Origin: an uncultured Flavobacteriales bacterium
GTDB taxonomy: Bacteria; Bacteroidota; Bacteroidia; Flavobacteriales; BACL11
Length of the DNA stretch: 64,000 bases
Reading direction: 5' to 3'
Assembly (NCBI GenBank): GCA_949372805.1
Contig: CASIBH010000006.1
Span: forward strand, 1 to 64,000
A model generated the notes under the pieces. The model made no database searches. It saw only the letters and a program-made list of their open reading frames with translations, and was not told where the DNA came from. Of this stretch, positions 27,200 to 36,806 are shown piece after piece (the first letter of the stretch is position 1; the number at the start of each line of letters is the position of its first letter). The translations under genes were made by a program, and so were the position numbers.

Positions 27200-27430
27200 A
27201 TGTCTGATGTAGCAACAAAAGTAAAAGCAATAATTATTGATAAGCTTGGAGTTGATGAAGCTGAAGTAACTAATGAAGCAAGTTTCACTAATGACTTAGG
27301 GGCAGATTCTCTAGATACAGTGGAGTTAATAATGGAGTTTGAAAAAGAATTTGATATTCAGATTCCAGATGATAAGGCAGAAGCAATTGGTACGGTTGGA
27401 GACGCAATAACTTTTATAGAAGCGGCATAA
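27200..27430 (+). CDS. acpP: Acyl carrier protein
   Basis: A 76-residue acidic ACP that carries fatty acyl intermediates. The phosphopantetheine attachment serine lies in the [12 protein letters not shown] motif. It is followed 10 nt later by fabF, the usual pair. Confidence 0.97.
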   Translation: MSDVATKVKAIIIDKLGVDEAEVTNEASFTNDLGADSLDTVELIMEFEKEFDIQIPDDKAEAIGTVGDAITFIEAA

Positions 27431-27440
27431 TTTTATTTAT

Positions 27441-28694
27441 ATGAAAACCAGAAGAGTAGTTATTACTGGTATAGGAGCGCTAACTCCTATAGGAAACAAC
27501 CTTAAAGAATATTGGGGAGGCCTTTTATCTGGCACTAGCGGTGCCGGACCAATAACTCTTTTTGATTCCTCACAATTTAAAACTCAATTTGCTTGTGAGG
27601 TAAAAGGTTTTAACCCTACCGATTTTTTAGATAGAAAAGAAGCAAGAAAAATGGATCGTTTTTGTCAGTTTGCTATGAAAGTTGCGGACGAAGCTTTAAC
27701 AGATTCTGGAATAGATGTTGAAAAAATAAACAGTGATAGAGCTGGTGTTATTTGGGGAAGCGGAATAGGCGGAATGAATACTTTTTATTCAGAATCAGCA
27801 AACTTTGCAACCGGAGGAGGAAGACCTAGGTTTAATCCCTTCTTTATCCCAAAATTAATTTCTGATATTCCGGCAGGTCACATATCTATTAAATACGGGT
27901 TTAGAGGACCAAATTTCACTACTGTTTCTGCGTGCGCATCATCCACCCATGCTCTTATAGATGCATTTAATTACATAAAGTGGGATAAAGCAGATATTTT
28001 TGTTGGTGGCGGTTCAGAAGCTTGCGTTGCAGAGCCAGGAATAGGTGGCTTTAATGCTATGATGGCTCTATCTACAAGAAATGATGATCCAAAGACAGCT
28101 TCCCGCCCATTTGATAAAGACAGAGATGGATTTGTTCTTGGTGAAGGAGCTGGCGCTCTTGTTTTAGAGGAATATGAACATGCAAAAAAAAGGGGAGCAA
28201 AAATATATGCAGAGCTTATTGGCGGGGGCATGACCGCAGATGCTCATCACATAACAGCCCCTCATCCTGAAGGATTGGGAGCAAAAAATGTGATGAATAT
28301 TATTTTAAATGAAGGAAAAATAAATACACGTGATGTTGATTATATTAACGTTCATGGAACATCCACTCCTCTAGGAGATATAGCGGAAACAAAAGCAATC
28401 TTAAGCTTATTTAAGCAAGAGGCTTATAATTTAAATATTAGCTCAACTAAGTCTATGACGGGCCATTTACTTGGAGCGGCCGGAGTTATTGAGGCTATTG
28501 CCTGTATTATGGCTGTTAATAAAAATGTTATTCCCCCTACAATTAATCATTTTACAAACGATGAATCAATTGATAGTAAACTTGACCTTACATTTAATGA
28601 GGCTCAAGAAAAAGAGGTTAACTATTCAATTAGTAATACTTTTGGTTTTGGCGGGCATAATGGATCGGTTTTATTTAAAAAGTTTGTAGAATAG
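27441..28694 (+). CDS. fabF: 3-oxoacyl-ACP synthase II
   Basis: A 417-residue condensing enzyme of fatty acid elongation. The Cys-His-His triad is visible: Cys in TVSACASSTHAL, His in VHGTSTPLGD and His in NTFGFGGHNGS, with the Lys motif TKSMTGHLLGAAG. Length and start (VVITGIGALTPIG) are standard. It lies between acpP and rnc in the order conserved in Bacteroidetes; the rnc frame begins at or just after its stop. Confidence 0.96.
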   Translation: MKTRRVVITGIGALTPIGNNLKEYWGGLLSGTSGAGPITLFDSSQFKTQFACEVKGFNPTDFLDRKEARKMDRFCQFAMKVADEALTDSGIDVEKINSDRAGVIWGSGIGGMNTFYSESANFATGGGRPRFNPFFIPKLISDIPAGHISIKYGFRGPNFTTVSACASSTHALIDAFNYIKWDKADIFVGGGSEACVAEPGIGGFNAMMALSTRNDDPKTASRPFDKDRDGFVLGEGAGALVLEEYEHAKKRGAKIYAELIGGGMTADAHHITAPHPEGLGAKNVMNIILNEGKINTRDVDYINVHGTSTPLGDIAETKAILSLFKQEAYNLNISSTKSMTGHLLGAAGVIEAIACIMAVNKNVIPPTINHFTNDESIDSKLDLTFNEAQEKEVNYSISNTFGFGGHNGSVLFKKFVE

Positions 28695-29374
28695 TCTTCT
28701 TAAATAAAATAAAACATTTCTTTAATTTAGGCTACTCTCCTAACACTTTATTTAATGATATTGTTGGTTTTAAAGTAAAAAGCACTGAAATTTATGAAAA
28801 AGCTTTTATTCATAAATCATTACAAAATAAAGCAGACAATGAAAGGTTAGAATTCCTTGGAGATTCTGTTTTAAATATTATTGTTTCAGACTTTTTATTC
28901 AAGTCTTTTATTTCAGATAGTGAAGGAGAATTGTCCAAAAAAAGAGCACATATAATAAGTAGAAATAATTTAAATATGATTGGCAAGCAGATACTTGATA
29001 AAGCTTTGATAAGGCATAATGTTAACGAAGTATCTGACAATATGTTTGGGAATTGTTTAGAAGCTTTAATTGGAGCTATTTTTATTGAAGAAGGCCTTTC
29101 AAAAACAAATGAATTTGTTAAGGATAAAATAATTACAAACTCATTAAACACGAATTTTAGTGATGTTGATTTTAAGTCAAAATTAATTTTGAGATGTCAA
29201 AGAGAGGGAAAAAAAGTTACATTTAAAAAAATCCAAGAATCAGGTCCAGGACACAAAAAAAAATATAAAATGGGTGTTTATATTAACGGTGATAAAAAGT
29301 CTGAAAATTGGGGTTTTTCAATAAAATCAGCGGAGCAACTATGCGCTAAATCATTAGATAATAATGAACTATAA
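28691..29374 (+). CDS. rnc: Ribonuclease III with no canonical start codon
   Basis: Double-stranded RNA endonuclease for rRNA processing. The ORF track starts at a TTG (28931) inside the catalytic domain. The open frame actually reaches back to about 28680 and encodes FLNKIKHFFNLGYSPN and the signature NERLEFLGDSVLN. No ATG, GTG or TTG lies in frame upstream; the best candidates are ATA codons, one overlapping the fabF stop (28691-28693). That gives about 227 residues. The second metal-site motif is FGNCLEALIGAIF, where the usual Asp (E. coli Asp114) appears to be Asn while the essential Glu is kept. The C-terminal dsRNA-binding domain is present (DFKSKLILRCQREGK ... KSAEQLCAKSL). The start is uncertain. 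Confidence 0.8.
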   Translation: MVFLNKIKHFFNLGYSPNTLFNDIVGFKVKSTEIYEKAFIHKSLQNKADNERLEFLGDSVLNIIVSDFLFKSFISDSEGELSKKRAHIISRNNLNMIGKQILDKALIRHNVNEVSDNMFGNCLEALIGAIFIEEGLSKTNEFVKDKIITNSLNTNFSDVDFKSKLILRCQREGKKVTFKKIQESGPGHKKKYKMGVYINGDKKSENWGFSIKSAEQLCAKSLDNNEL

Positions 29375-29789
29375 AAAGAAAAAAATATTTAAACTTGACG
29401 ACATTGAAGAAGAAAATTTTAGTGTTTTTGCATTAGTAAGTCAGGCAAAGGACTATAAATTATCATGGCATTTAAATAAGTTGCTTTGCATTGATTTGCA
29501 AAAAGATAAGAACTATATTTGTAAAGGAAAAACATTTTTTTCAAGGTATAAGATTTCAGAGAGCGAAAAATATGGCAGCTTGACTTTAACTTCAAATAAT
29601 TCTGGAAAAGGTTATTTAGAAGCGTCTCAAAAAAACATAAATTATTTTTTGACAACAGGAAATATTTTGGAAAGTAATGAAAAAGAGGAACTAGTAAAAA
29701 AAATTAATACTATCTCTGAAGTTTTATTTGCCTTTGAGCTAGATTTAAAAAACACAAGAGTTTTAAATAATATTAACCATAATGATTAG
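29364..29789 (+). CDS. IPExxxVDY-type family protein, motif degenerate
   Basis: A 141-residue protein placed between rnc and pyk, the position held by the IPExxxVDY family in Bacteroidetes. The N-terminal FALVSQAKDYKLSWHLNK fits that family. The name-giving segment is degenerate here, reading LEASQKNINYFLTTG, with only the Glu and the Tyr-Phe-Leu kept. The function of the family is unknown to me. It overlaps rnc by 11 nt and pyk by 8 nt, so all three are translationally coupled. Confidence 0.65.
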   Translation: MNYKKKKIFKLDDIEEENFSVFALVSQAKDYKLSWHLNKLLCIDLQKDKNYICKGKTFFSRYKISESEKYGSLTLTSNNSGKGYLEASQKNINYFLTTGNILESNEKEELVKKINTISEVLFAFELDLKNTRVLNNINHND

Positions 29790-31233
29790 AAAAACAAAAA
29801 TTATTGCAACTATTGGGCCTGCAACAAGCTCTCTAATTATGCTTAAAAAGATAATTAAAGCTGGTGTAAATGTTTGCAGATTAAATTTTTCACACTTGCA
29901 GCACACTGAAGCTAAAGAAATAATATCAAGAATAAAACAAATAAACCAGCAATTAAATGTTCACACAGCAATATTGGCTGATTTACAAGGCCCTAAAATA
30001 AGAGTAGGAGTTTTACCAAAACCAATTAATCTTGTCAAAGATGAGAAAGTCTTTTTTTCGACAAATAGAACAAGTAAAAAATTAACAAATATTGGCAGTA
30101 AAAACAATGCACTCCACATTGGTTATGGTGATTTTGCTAAAGATGTAACAGTGGGTGATAGAGTATTAATTGATGACGGAAAAATAGAGCTTAAAGTTGT
30201 TTCTTCTAATAAAATATCAATTGTTGAAACACAAGTTGTTTTTGGTGGGGTGTTATCTTCTAATAAAGGTGTTAATCTCCCAAACACCAAGATCTCTCTG
30301 CCTTCATTAACTAAAAAAGACAAAAATGATCTTAAGTTTATTTTGTCTCAGAAAATAGAATGGTTAGCCCTTTCTTTTGTGAGATCTGCAGAAGATGTGT
30401 TAAGTTTAAAAAGAATTTTAAAACGAAATAATAGTAATTTAAGTGTTATTTCAAAAATCGAAAAACCTGAAGCCTTAGGGGATATTGATCGTATTATTTT
30501 AAATAGTGACGCTGTTATGGTTGCAAGAGGAGATTTAGGTGTTGAAATTCCTGCTTTTAGTGTACCAGCTTATCAAAAAATGATAGTGCAAAAATCTATT
30601 GAAAAATCAAAACCAGTTATTATAGCAACACAAATGCTTGAAAGCATGACTTTAAGCTCTACTGCAACAAGAGCAGAAGTTAGTGATGTCGCAAACTCTG
30701 TTATTGACGGAGCAGACGCTGTTATGTTAAGCGGAGAAACTTCTGTTGGGAAATTTCCTGTAAAAACCGTTACAACCATGAGGGATATTATTAGAGATAT
30801 TGAGAAAAGTCAATATACAGATAGAAAAAACACTAACTATGTAGACAGCTTAAAAGGATTAAATGAAAGAAAAATTTCAGATGCAATTTGTGCTCACGCT
30901 GCACAGCTTTCAGAGCAGGCTAATGCAAAGGCAATAGTTACAATGACTTACTCTGGCTATAATGCAATAAAGACGTCAAGTTTTAGGCCAAGAGCTTTTG
31001 TTTATGCTTTCACTAATAATTACTCCATTTTAAACAAACTGAGTCTTGTGTGGGGGGTTAAGGCTTATTATTATGATCGAGGAACCACAACAGATCAGAC
31101 TATAATGGAAACAAAAGAAATTTTGAAAGAAAATAAAGAAATTAAGAAAGGTGATGCAATAATAAGTTTAGCAAGCTTACCTGCGTATCAAAAAGGCATG
31201 ACAAATATGATTAAATTAAGTACATTAGAATAA
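29782..31233 (+). CDS. pyk: Pyruvate kinase
   Basis: A 483-residue glycolytic enzyme converting phosphoenolpyruvate and ADP to pyruvate and ATP. Motifs: KIIATIGPATSS, CRLNFSHLQH, ILADLQGPKIRVG, the catalytic Lys in VISKIEKPEALGDID, MVARGDLGVEIP and the ATQMLESM segment. The C-terminal allosteric-type domain is present (about 350-483). It overlaps the upstream IPExxxVDY-like gene and is followed 3 nt later by the M42 peptidase. Confidence 0.95.
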   Translation: MIRKTKIIATIGPATSSLIMLKKIIKAGVNVCRLNFSHLQHTEAKEIISRIKQINQQLNVHTAILADLQGPKIRVGVLPKPINLVKDEKVFFSTNRTSKKLTNIGSKNNALHIGYGDFAKDVTVGDRVLIDDGKIELKVVSSNKISIVETQVVFGGVLSSNKGVNLPNTKISLPSLTKKDKNDLKFILSQKIEWLALSFVRSAEDVLSLKRILKRNNSNLSVISKIEKPEALGDIDRIILNSDAVMVARGDLGVEIPAFSVPAYQKMIVQKSIEKSKPVIIATQMLESMTLSSTATRAEVSDVANSVIDGADAVMLSGETSVGKFPVKTVTTMRDIIRDIEKSQYTDRKNTNYVDSLKGLNERKISDAICAHAAQLSEQANAKAIVTMTYSGYNAIKTSSFRPRAFVYAFTNNYSILNKLSLVWGVKAYYYDRGTTTDQTIMETKEILKENKEIKKGDAIISLASLPAYQKGMTNMIKLSTLE

Positions 31234-31236
31234 ATT

Positions 31237-32283
31237 ATGATAAATACAAAATTATTAGCAGAACTGTGTGAGGTTGCCGGAGCGCCCGGTCATGAAAATA
31301 GAGTTAGAGAAATTGTTTTAAGAGAAGTTAAAGAGATTGTTGATGAAATTAACATAGATAATATGGGTAACGTTATTGCTCTAAAAAAAGGCGTTAAGGA
31401 CAAAAAAGTAATGATTGCTGCCCATATGGATGAAATAGGATTTATCGTTACTCATATTGACGATAAGGGATTTGTTTATTTTCATACACTAGGTGGTTTT
31501 GACCCAAAGACACTAACAGCTCAAAGAGTTATAATACACGGAAAAGAAGATGTTATAGGAGTGATGGGCAGCAAGCCTATTCATTTAATGAATGCTGCAG
31601 ATAGGTTAAAAGTACCAACAGTTAAAGACTTTTTTATTGACACGGGTCTTAGTAAAAATCAGCTTGCAAAACTTATTGAAGTTGGAAGCACGATCACTAG
31701 AGAAAGAAAATTAATAGAAATGGGTGATTGTATTAATTGTAAGTCACTTGATAATCGAGTCTCTGTTTTTATTTTAATTGAAATGTTAAAAGAAATGACA
31801 GAAAAACCACCCTATGATACATATGCTGTTTTTACAGTTCAAGAAGAAATTGGAATAAGAGGAGCGAATGTATCTTCAATGTTAATAAACCCTGACTATG
31901 GTTTTGGGCTAGACACAACTATAGCTTGGGACACCCCAGGGTCAACCAAGCAAGAACAGGTTTCTGCTTTAGGAGAAGGAGCGTGTATTAAGGTTATGGA
32001 CTCTTCAACAGTTTGTGATTATAGAATGGTCTCTTACATGAAAGAGATTTCTAAAAAACATAAAATAAAGACACAACTAGAAATTTTACCTGCCGGAGGA
32101 ACTGACACTGCTGGTGTTCAAAGAATGAACCCTGGAGGAGCTATTTCTGGAGCTGTTTCAATTCCTACAAGACATATTCATCAGGTAATAGAAATGGTTC
32201 ACAAAGAAGATGTAAGAGGGTCTATTGATTTATTAAAGGCTTGTGTGGAAAATTTAGATTCCTACAACTGGAAATTTGTTTAA
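31237..32283 (+). CDS. M42 family metallo-aminopeptidase
   Basis: A 348-residue cytosolic M42 peptidase, usually a self-compartmentalised dodecameric aminopeptidase. Metal and catalytic motifs are intact: MIAAHMDEIGF, CKSLDNRVS, the catalytic Glu pair in FTVQEEIGIRGA, GFGLDTT, AGGTDTAGVQ and PTRHIHQVIEM. No signal peptide. It is the last gene of the acpP-to-pyk run and is convergent with pheS (9-nt gap). Confidence 0.9.
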   Translation: MINTKLLAELCEVAGAPGHENRVREIVLREVKEIVDEINIDNMGNVIALKKGVKDKKVMIAAHMDEIGFIVTHIDDKGFVYFHTLGGFDPKTLTAQRVIIHGKEDVIGVMGSKPIHLMNAADRLKVPTVKDFFIDTGLSKNQLAKLIEVGSTITRERKLIEMGDCINCKSLDNRVSVFILIEMLKEMTEKPPYDTYAVFTVQEEIGIRGANVSSMLINPDYGFGLDTTIAWDTPGSTKQEQVSALGEGACIKVMDSSTVCDYRMVSYMKEISKKHKIKTQLEILPAGGTDTAGVQRMNPGGAISGAVSIPTRHIHQVIEMVHKEDVRGSIDLLKACVENLDSYNWKFV

Positions 32284-32292
32284 AAAAGTTAT

Positions 32293-33306
32293 TTAGATAG
32301 AGCTTGAAAATTGTTTAAGAAACCTAACATCGTTTTCATAAAAGAGTCTTAAGTCGTCAACTTGATACTTTAGCATAGCTATTCTTTCAATACCCATTCC
32401 AAACGCAAAACCTGTGTATTTGCTGGAGTCTATACCGCAATTATCTAAGACATTTGGATCAACCATTCCACATCCTAAAATTTCTAAATACCCAGTATAT
32501 TTACACACATTACAGCCTTTTGAAGAACAAATATTACAACTTACATCAACTTCGGCAGATGGTTCTGTAAAAGGAAAGTAAGAAGGTCTAAGTCTTATTT
32601 TTGTTTTTTCTCCAAACATTTCTTTTGCAAAATATAATAAAGTTTGTTTTAAATCTGCAAAGCTTACTTTCTTATCTATATAGAGACCTTCCACTTGATG
32701 AAAAATACAATGAGCTCTAGAAGAAATAGCTTCATTTCTGTACACCCTTCCAGGAGAAATAGTTCTTATTGGAGGCTGGTTGTTTTCCATATACCTTACT
32801 TGAACTGATGAAGTATGAGTTCTAAGTAGTATGTCAGGATTTGTTTGTATAAAGAATGTGTCTTGCATATCTCTTGCGGGGTGTTCCTCCGGTAAGTTTA
32901 ATGCAGAGAAGTTGTGCCAGTCATCTTCTATTTCTGGACCCTTCGAAATACTAAAGCCTATTTTATTAAAAATCTCAACAATTTCATTTTTAACAATTGA
33001 TAACGGATGTCTACTTCCTAAGTTATTTAAAGAAATAGGCTTTGTAAAATCGTCAGTGACATATGTTTTTTTTGCCCCAAAACTATATTCTTTATTTACC
33101 TTTATATTTAGCTGCTCTTTTAAATTATTTAGAGCTTTTCCTGCAAGCTTTTTTTCTTCGTTGGGTGTTTTTTTAAATTCTTCAAAAAGTTTATTTAACT
33201 CGCCTGATTTTGAAAGATATTTTATTCTAAAAGCCTCCAATTCCTTTTTAGATTTGGGAGCAAAAGTCTCAAGTTCATTTAGTATGGAAGATATTTTTAT
33301 TAACAC
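32293..33306 (-). CDS. pheS: Phenylalanine-tRNA ligase alpha subunit
   Basis: A 337-residue class II synthetase subunit that charges tRNA-Phe with PheT. An N-terminal coiled-coil (about 1-90) precedes the catalytic domain, which has [14 protein letters not shown], motif 2 [23 protein letters not shown] and motif 3 [14 protein letters not shown]. The Cys-rich insert [14 protein letters not shown] is seen in relatives of the phylum and could bind zinc. pheT is not in the window. The plus-strand ORF 32831-33352 is a shadow of this gene. Confidence 0.95.
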   Translation of the reverse strand: MLIKISSILNELETFAPKSKKELEAFRIKYLSKSGELNKLFEEFKKTPNEEKKLAGKALNNLKEQLNIKVNKEYSFGAKKTYVTDDFTKPISLNNLGSRHPLSIVKNEIVEIFNKIGFSISKGPEIEDDWHNFSALNLPEEHPARDMQDTFFIQTNPDILLRTHTSSVQVRYMENNQPPIRTISPGRVYRNEAISSRAHCIFHQVEGLYIDKKVSFADLKQTLLYFAKEMFGEKTKIRLRPSYFPFTEPSAEVDVSCNICSSKGCNVCKYTGYLEILGCGMVDPNVLDNCGIDSSKYTGFAFGMGIERIAMLKYQVDDLRLFYENDVRFLKQFSSSI

Positions 33307-33360
33307 GTTGAAATTTTCTATGTATATTTGCTATTATAAGAACACAAATTAACAATAATT

Positions 33361-33744
33361 ATGCGAAATATAAATTTTAAATCAACCTTAATAAGCTTCT
33401 TAATAGCTTTTTCTGTCGCTTTTTTTATTACATCTCTTTCTTCATGTGAAAAAGATAATCCTACAATTTGTACAATTACAGTTAACGATTCAAGTGGACA
33501 GCCAGTAGAAGGAGCAAAGGTAATATTGTCAAAAGAAGGTGAAATAAGTCCCCAAGGATCTTTCTCAAGTGTTTTTCAGAAAAAGAATACTGGAGCTAAT
33601 GGTCAAGCAGATTTTGAATTTCAGTATGAAGCAATATTAGATGTTATTGTTGAAAAAGCAGATGGAAATGATTTACAAACAGGTCAGAGTGTTGTTAGGC
33701 TTCTTAAAAATAAAATAGTTTTTAAAACGGTAGTTATTAACTAA
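33361..33744 (+). CDS. Lipoprotein with carboxypeptidase-regulatory-like beta-sandwich
   Basis: A 127-residue lipoprotein (signal FLIAFSVAFFITSLSSC). The mature part TICTITVNDSSGQPVEGAKVILSK ... NTGANGQADFEFQYEAILDVIVEK follows the pattern of the carboxypeptidase-D regulatory-like or Cna-B-type fold. Function is unknown. A perfect -7 box TATATTTG lies at 33323-33330. CvpA follows 11 nt later, so the two are probably co-transcribed. Confidence 0.65.
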   Translation: MRNINFKSTLISFLIAFSVAFFITSLSSCEKDNPTICTITVNDSSGQPVEGAKVILSKEGEISPQGSFSSVFQKKNTGANGQADFEFQYEAILDVIVEKADGNDLQTGQSVVRLLKNKIVFKTVVIN

Positions 33745-33755
33745 CTTATTTAATA

Positions 33756-34400
33756 ATGAATTACCTTGATATAGTGCTAGTTATTCCTATGGTTTATGGA
33801 ATAGTCAGAGGTTTCTCTAAGGGGATTGTTAATGAAATAACATCTCTTGCCGCTATTGCTATTGGAGTCTATTTAGCTTTAAATTTTTCAGTTTATTTTG
33901 AAGAATTTTTTACAAACATAATATCTAAGTTTTCTTCAGACTTTGCAAAAAATGAAAAGAAGGCTTTTATTCCTATAATTTCATTTGCTCTAATATTTTT
34001 ATGTTCAATTATTACTGTAAAAGCTATTGGAGCTGTAATTGATAAAATCACAAATGTGCTAGCTCTTGGAATAATAAGTAAAATTATTGGAGCTTTATTT
34101 GGTTTTGTTAAGCTGTGTATTATACTTAGTTGCGTAATCTATTTTGAAAAAACTATTAATATTATTCCTAAAAAAACGATTAAAAGCTCAGTTGTATATT
34201 CTCCTATAGAGTCAGTTGTTGATAAACTATCCCCTAGTTTAAAAAAACACGAAGGAGTAATAAAAGAGCTTGAAAAGAAAGCAAATAAAGCAAAAAAAGA
34301 AATTGAGAAAAAAGCTAACTCTGTAAAAAATAAAGTAGAAAAAGTATCTCCCAAAAAAGAAGCAAAAGAAATAAAAAAGAAAATTGAAAAAGAGTTATAG
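33756..34400 (+). CDS. CvpA family membrane protein with Lys/Glu-rich tail
   Basis: A 214-residue protein. The N-terminal about 135 residues hold four hydrophobic segments and the CvpA signature YLDIVLVIPMVYGIVRGFSKGIVNEI. The family is linked to envelope integrity and, in E. coli, to colicin V production; its biochemical role is unclear. From about residue 160 a highly charged helix (ELEKKANKAKKEIEKKANSV ... KEIKKKIEKEL) predicts a coiled coil in the cytoplasm or periplasm, longer than in the minimal family. It overlaps the convergent pgk by 6 nt. Confidence 0.85.
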   Translation: MNYLDIVLVIPMVYGIVRGFSKGIVNEITSLAAIAIGVYLALNFSVYFEEFFTNIISKFSSDFAKNEKKAFIPIISFALIFLCSIITVKAIGAVIDKITNVLALGIISKIIGALFGFVKLCIILSCVIYFEKTINIIPKKTIKSSVVYSPIESVVDKLSPSLKKHEGVIKELEKKANKAKKEIEKKANSVKNKVEKVSPKKEAKEIKKKIEKEL

Positions 34401-35579
34401 CATTGCCTCTATAGCTGGAAGTTTTTTCCCCTCTAAATATTCAATCATAGCTCCTCCTCCTGTAGAAATATAGCTTACGCTACTCTCTAAATTAAATTTT
34501 TTAATAGCAGCAACAGAGTCCCCACCGCCTACTAAAGAATAAGCCCCCTCAGATGTTGCTTTTGCAACTGATAAAGCAATTTGTCTTGTTCCTTCAGAAA
34601 ACAATTCTATTTCAAAAACTCCCATAGGACCATTCCAAATGATTGTTTTAGAATTTTGAATGACATTGCTAAATATCTTTATTGATTCAGGCCCAATGTC
34701 TAGCCCCATATAATTTGATTCTATTTTTTCTATATGAGAGATTTGTATATCACCATCATCTCCAAATTTCGAAGAGTTTATAGAGTCTGATGGCAAAATT
34801 ATATTTACCCCTTTATTTTCTGCTTTCTGAATGATTTTATTTGCGAGGTCTATTTTATCTTCTTCATAAATAGAGTTCCCAATAGCGCCGCCCCTTGCCT
34901 TTATAAAAGTAAAGGCCATTCCTCCCCCAATAATTAAATTATCTACTTTATCAATTAAAGCCAGAACTACTTCAATTTTACTGCTGATTTTAGCACCGCC
35001 AATTATAGCAGTAAATGGTTTTGTAGGTGTTTTTAAGGTTTTCTCAAGATTTAAAACCTCATCTTGCATCAACAGTCCAAAAAATTTGTGTTTAAAAAAT
35101 TGTGGAATCACTGAGTTTGATGCATGTAACCTATGAGCTGTTCCAAAAGCATCGTTTATATATACATCTGCAAGCCTTGAAAGTTTTTTTGCAAATTCAA
35201 GATCTCCCGACTCTTCTTGATTGTAAAACCTTAAATTTTCTAGGAGGATAACACTTCCCGCTGTTTGCTTATATATAAACCTTTCAACTTTCGATCCTAT
35301 ACAGTCATCAATAAAAGCCACGGATTTATGTAATAGTTTTTCTAAATCTTTTTGAATATTAGATAAGGAATACCTTAAATTTTTTTTTCCTTTTGGCCTT
35401 CCAAGATGAGAGATTAGTATTGCAATCCCTCCAGAAGAGATAACTCTTTTTATTGTAGGAATTGCAGCAATAATTCTTGAAGTATCAGTTACTTTATTGT
35501 TTTCCCCAAGAGGAACATTAAAGTCAACTCTGATAAGAGTTTTTTTATTTTTAAAATCAAAATTAGCTATATTATTCAT
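34395..35579 (-). CDS. pgk: Phosphoglycerate kinase
   Basis: A 394-residue glycolytic enzyme that makes ATP from 1,3-bisphosphoglycerate. Motifs: TLIRVDFNVPLGENN, the substrate-binding LISHLGRPKGKKN, VILLENLRFYNQEE, DAFGTAHRLHAS, FTAIIGGAKISSKI, WNGPMGVFE and the nucleotide loop SLVGGGDSVAAI. Full length. It is divergent from holB; a TATTTTTG -7-like box lies just upstream of its start on the minus strand (35584-35591). Confidence 0.95.
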   Translation of the reverse strand: MNNIANFDFKNKKTLIRVDFNVPLGENNKVTDTSRIIAAIPTIKRVISSGGIAILISHLGRPKGKKNLRYSLSNIQKDLEKLLHKSVAFIDDCIGSKVERFIYKQTAGSVILLENLRFYNQEESGDLEFAKKLSRLADVYINDAFGTAHRLHASNSVIPQFFKHKFFGLLMQDEVLNLEKTLKTPTKPFTAIIGGAKISSKIEVVLALIDKVDNLIIGGGMAFTFIKARGGAIGNSIYEEDKIDLANKIIQKAENKGVNIILPSDSINSSKFGDDGDIQISHIEKIESNYMGLDIGPESIKIFSNVIQNSKTIIWNGPMGVFEIELFSEGTRQIALSVAKATSEGAYSLVGGGDSVAAIKKFNLESSVSYISTGGGAMIEYLEGKKLPAIEAML

Positions 35580-35647
35580 TGTACAAAAATAAAATAAAAG
35601 CTTAAGATCAGCTCATTTTAATTAAATTTGACATAATATATTATCAA

Positions 35648-36796
35648 ATGCGTTTTAATGAAATTTTTGCTTTAGAAGATATTAAGAAAGAGCTTTTAAA
35701 TGGCATCTCTAAAAATAGAATTGCTCATTCTCAAATCTTTACGGGCCCAAAAGGAGGCCCAAAACTTGCATTAGCATTGGCATATGCGCAATATATTAAT
35801 TGTCTTAATAAAACAGAAAAAGACTCATGCAACACTTGTGATTCATGTGTTAAATATTCAAAGCTTAGTCATCCTGATCTTCATGTAATATTTCCTGTTG
35901 TTAAAATATCAAAATGTACACGTGCCGTTGATTATATGCCAGAGTGGCGTAATTTTTTTACTACAAACATATATTCTTCATTAGACGAATGGAGTAATTT
36001 TATGGGTGACAAAACTTCATTTATTTATACGCATGAGTTCACATCCACGAAAGAGTGTGTAGATAACTCAAGGCTAACCCTATACAATAAGCTAGCTCTT
36101 AAAAATTTTGAATCTAAACACAGGGTTGTTATAATTTGGGGTCCTGAAAAGATGCTAAAGGTTGCAAGCAATAAATTGTTAAAGTTTTTAGAAGAGCCAC
36201 CTGATGGTACAGTTTTTTTGTTAGTCTCTGATGAAACAAACAGCCTTCTTCCAACATTAACCTCAAGACTTCAAAAATCATTTATTCCTAAATACACTGA
36301 TGAGGAATTACTATTATTTTATAATGATAAATTCGGATCAGATATTAATGGTTTCTCAAAAAAAGCTAATGGAGACATTAGTTATTTACTTAGCTTAAAT
36401 AAATCTACCGAAGAAGCAGATTTGCTTAAAGATTTTACAAGCTGGATGAGGTTATGTTTTAAGCAAGATTTTCAAGGTCTTACTAATTGGGCTAGCTTAA
36501 TATCTAGTCAGAATACTATATATAAGAAAAAGCTGTTAGGTTTTTCGATTAATACTATCAGATATTCATTGATTAATAATTTTGGCAATAATAAAATGCT
36601 ACAAACAAGTAATGATGAAAAAGAATTTGTGTTAAAATTCTCTAAATTTGTAAACGAAGAAAACAGTATCCCTTTAATTTTAGAATTTGAAAAATCAATT
36701 CAGTATTTAAATAGAAATATAAATTCTAAAATCTTGTTTTTTGAGTTATCATTACAGGTTTCAAAAATGTTAAAAATTAAATCTAGTGTAGATTAA
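35648..36796 (+). CDS. holB: DNA polymerase III delta-prime subunit
   Basis: A 382-residue clamp-loader subunit of the AAA+ fold. The P-loop is degenerate (FTGPKGGPKLALALAYA), as expected for delta-prime. A four-Cys zinc module is visible (INCLNKTEKDSCNTCDSCVKY). ILWGP-type sensor regions and KFLEEPPDGTVFLLVSDE with TLTSRLQ are also present. The long C-terminal domain fits Bacteroidetes homologues. A -7 box TAAATTTG (35623-35630) lies 17 nt upstream of the ATG. gldH follows 1-10 nt downstream. Confidence 0.88.
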   Translation: MRFNEIFALEDIKKELLNGISKNRIAHSQIFTGPKGGPKLALALAYAQYINCLNKTEKDSCNTCDSCVKYSKLSHPDLHVIFPVVKISKCTRAVDYMPEWRNFFTTNIYSSLDEWSNFMGDKTSFIYTHEFTSTKECVDNSRLTLYNKLALKNFESKHRVVIIWGPEKMLKVASNKLLKFLEEPPDGTVFLLVSDETNSLLPTLTSRLQKSFIPKYTDEELLLFYNDKFGSDINGFSKKANGDISYLLSLNKSTEEADLLKDFTSWMRLCFKQDFQGLTNWASLISSQNTIYKKKLLGFSINTIRYSLINNFGNNKMLQTSNDEKEFVLKFSKFVNEENSIPLILEFEKSIQYLNRNINSKILFFELSLQVSKMLKIKSSVD

Positions 36797-36806
36797 AATG
36801 GTTAAT

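Noticed and set aside
28471-28689. 72-residue ORF inside fabF
   Set aside because: Out-of-frame shadow of fabF containing no independent signal.
32831-33352. Plus-strand 173-residue ORF
   Set aside because: It is fully antisense to pheS, whose motifs are intact; composition is the mirror of that gene.
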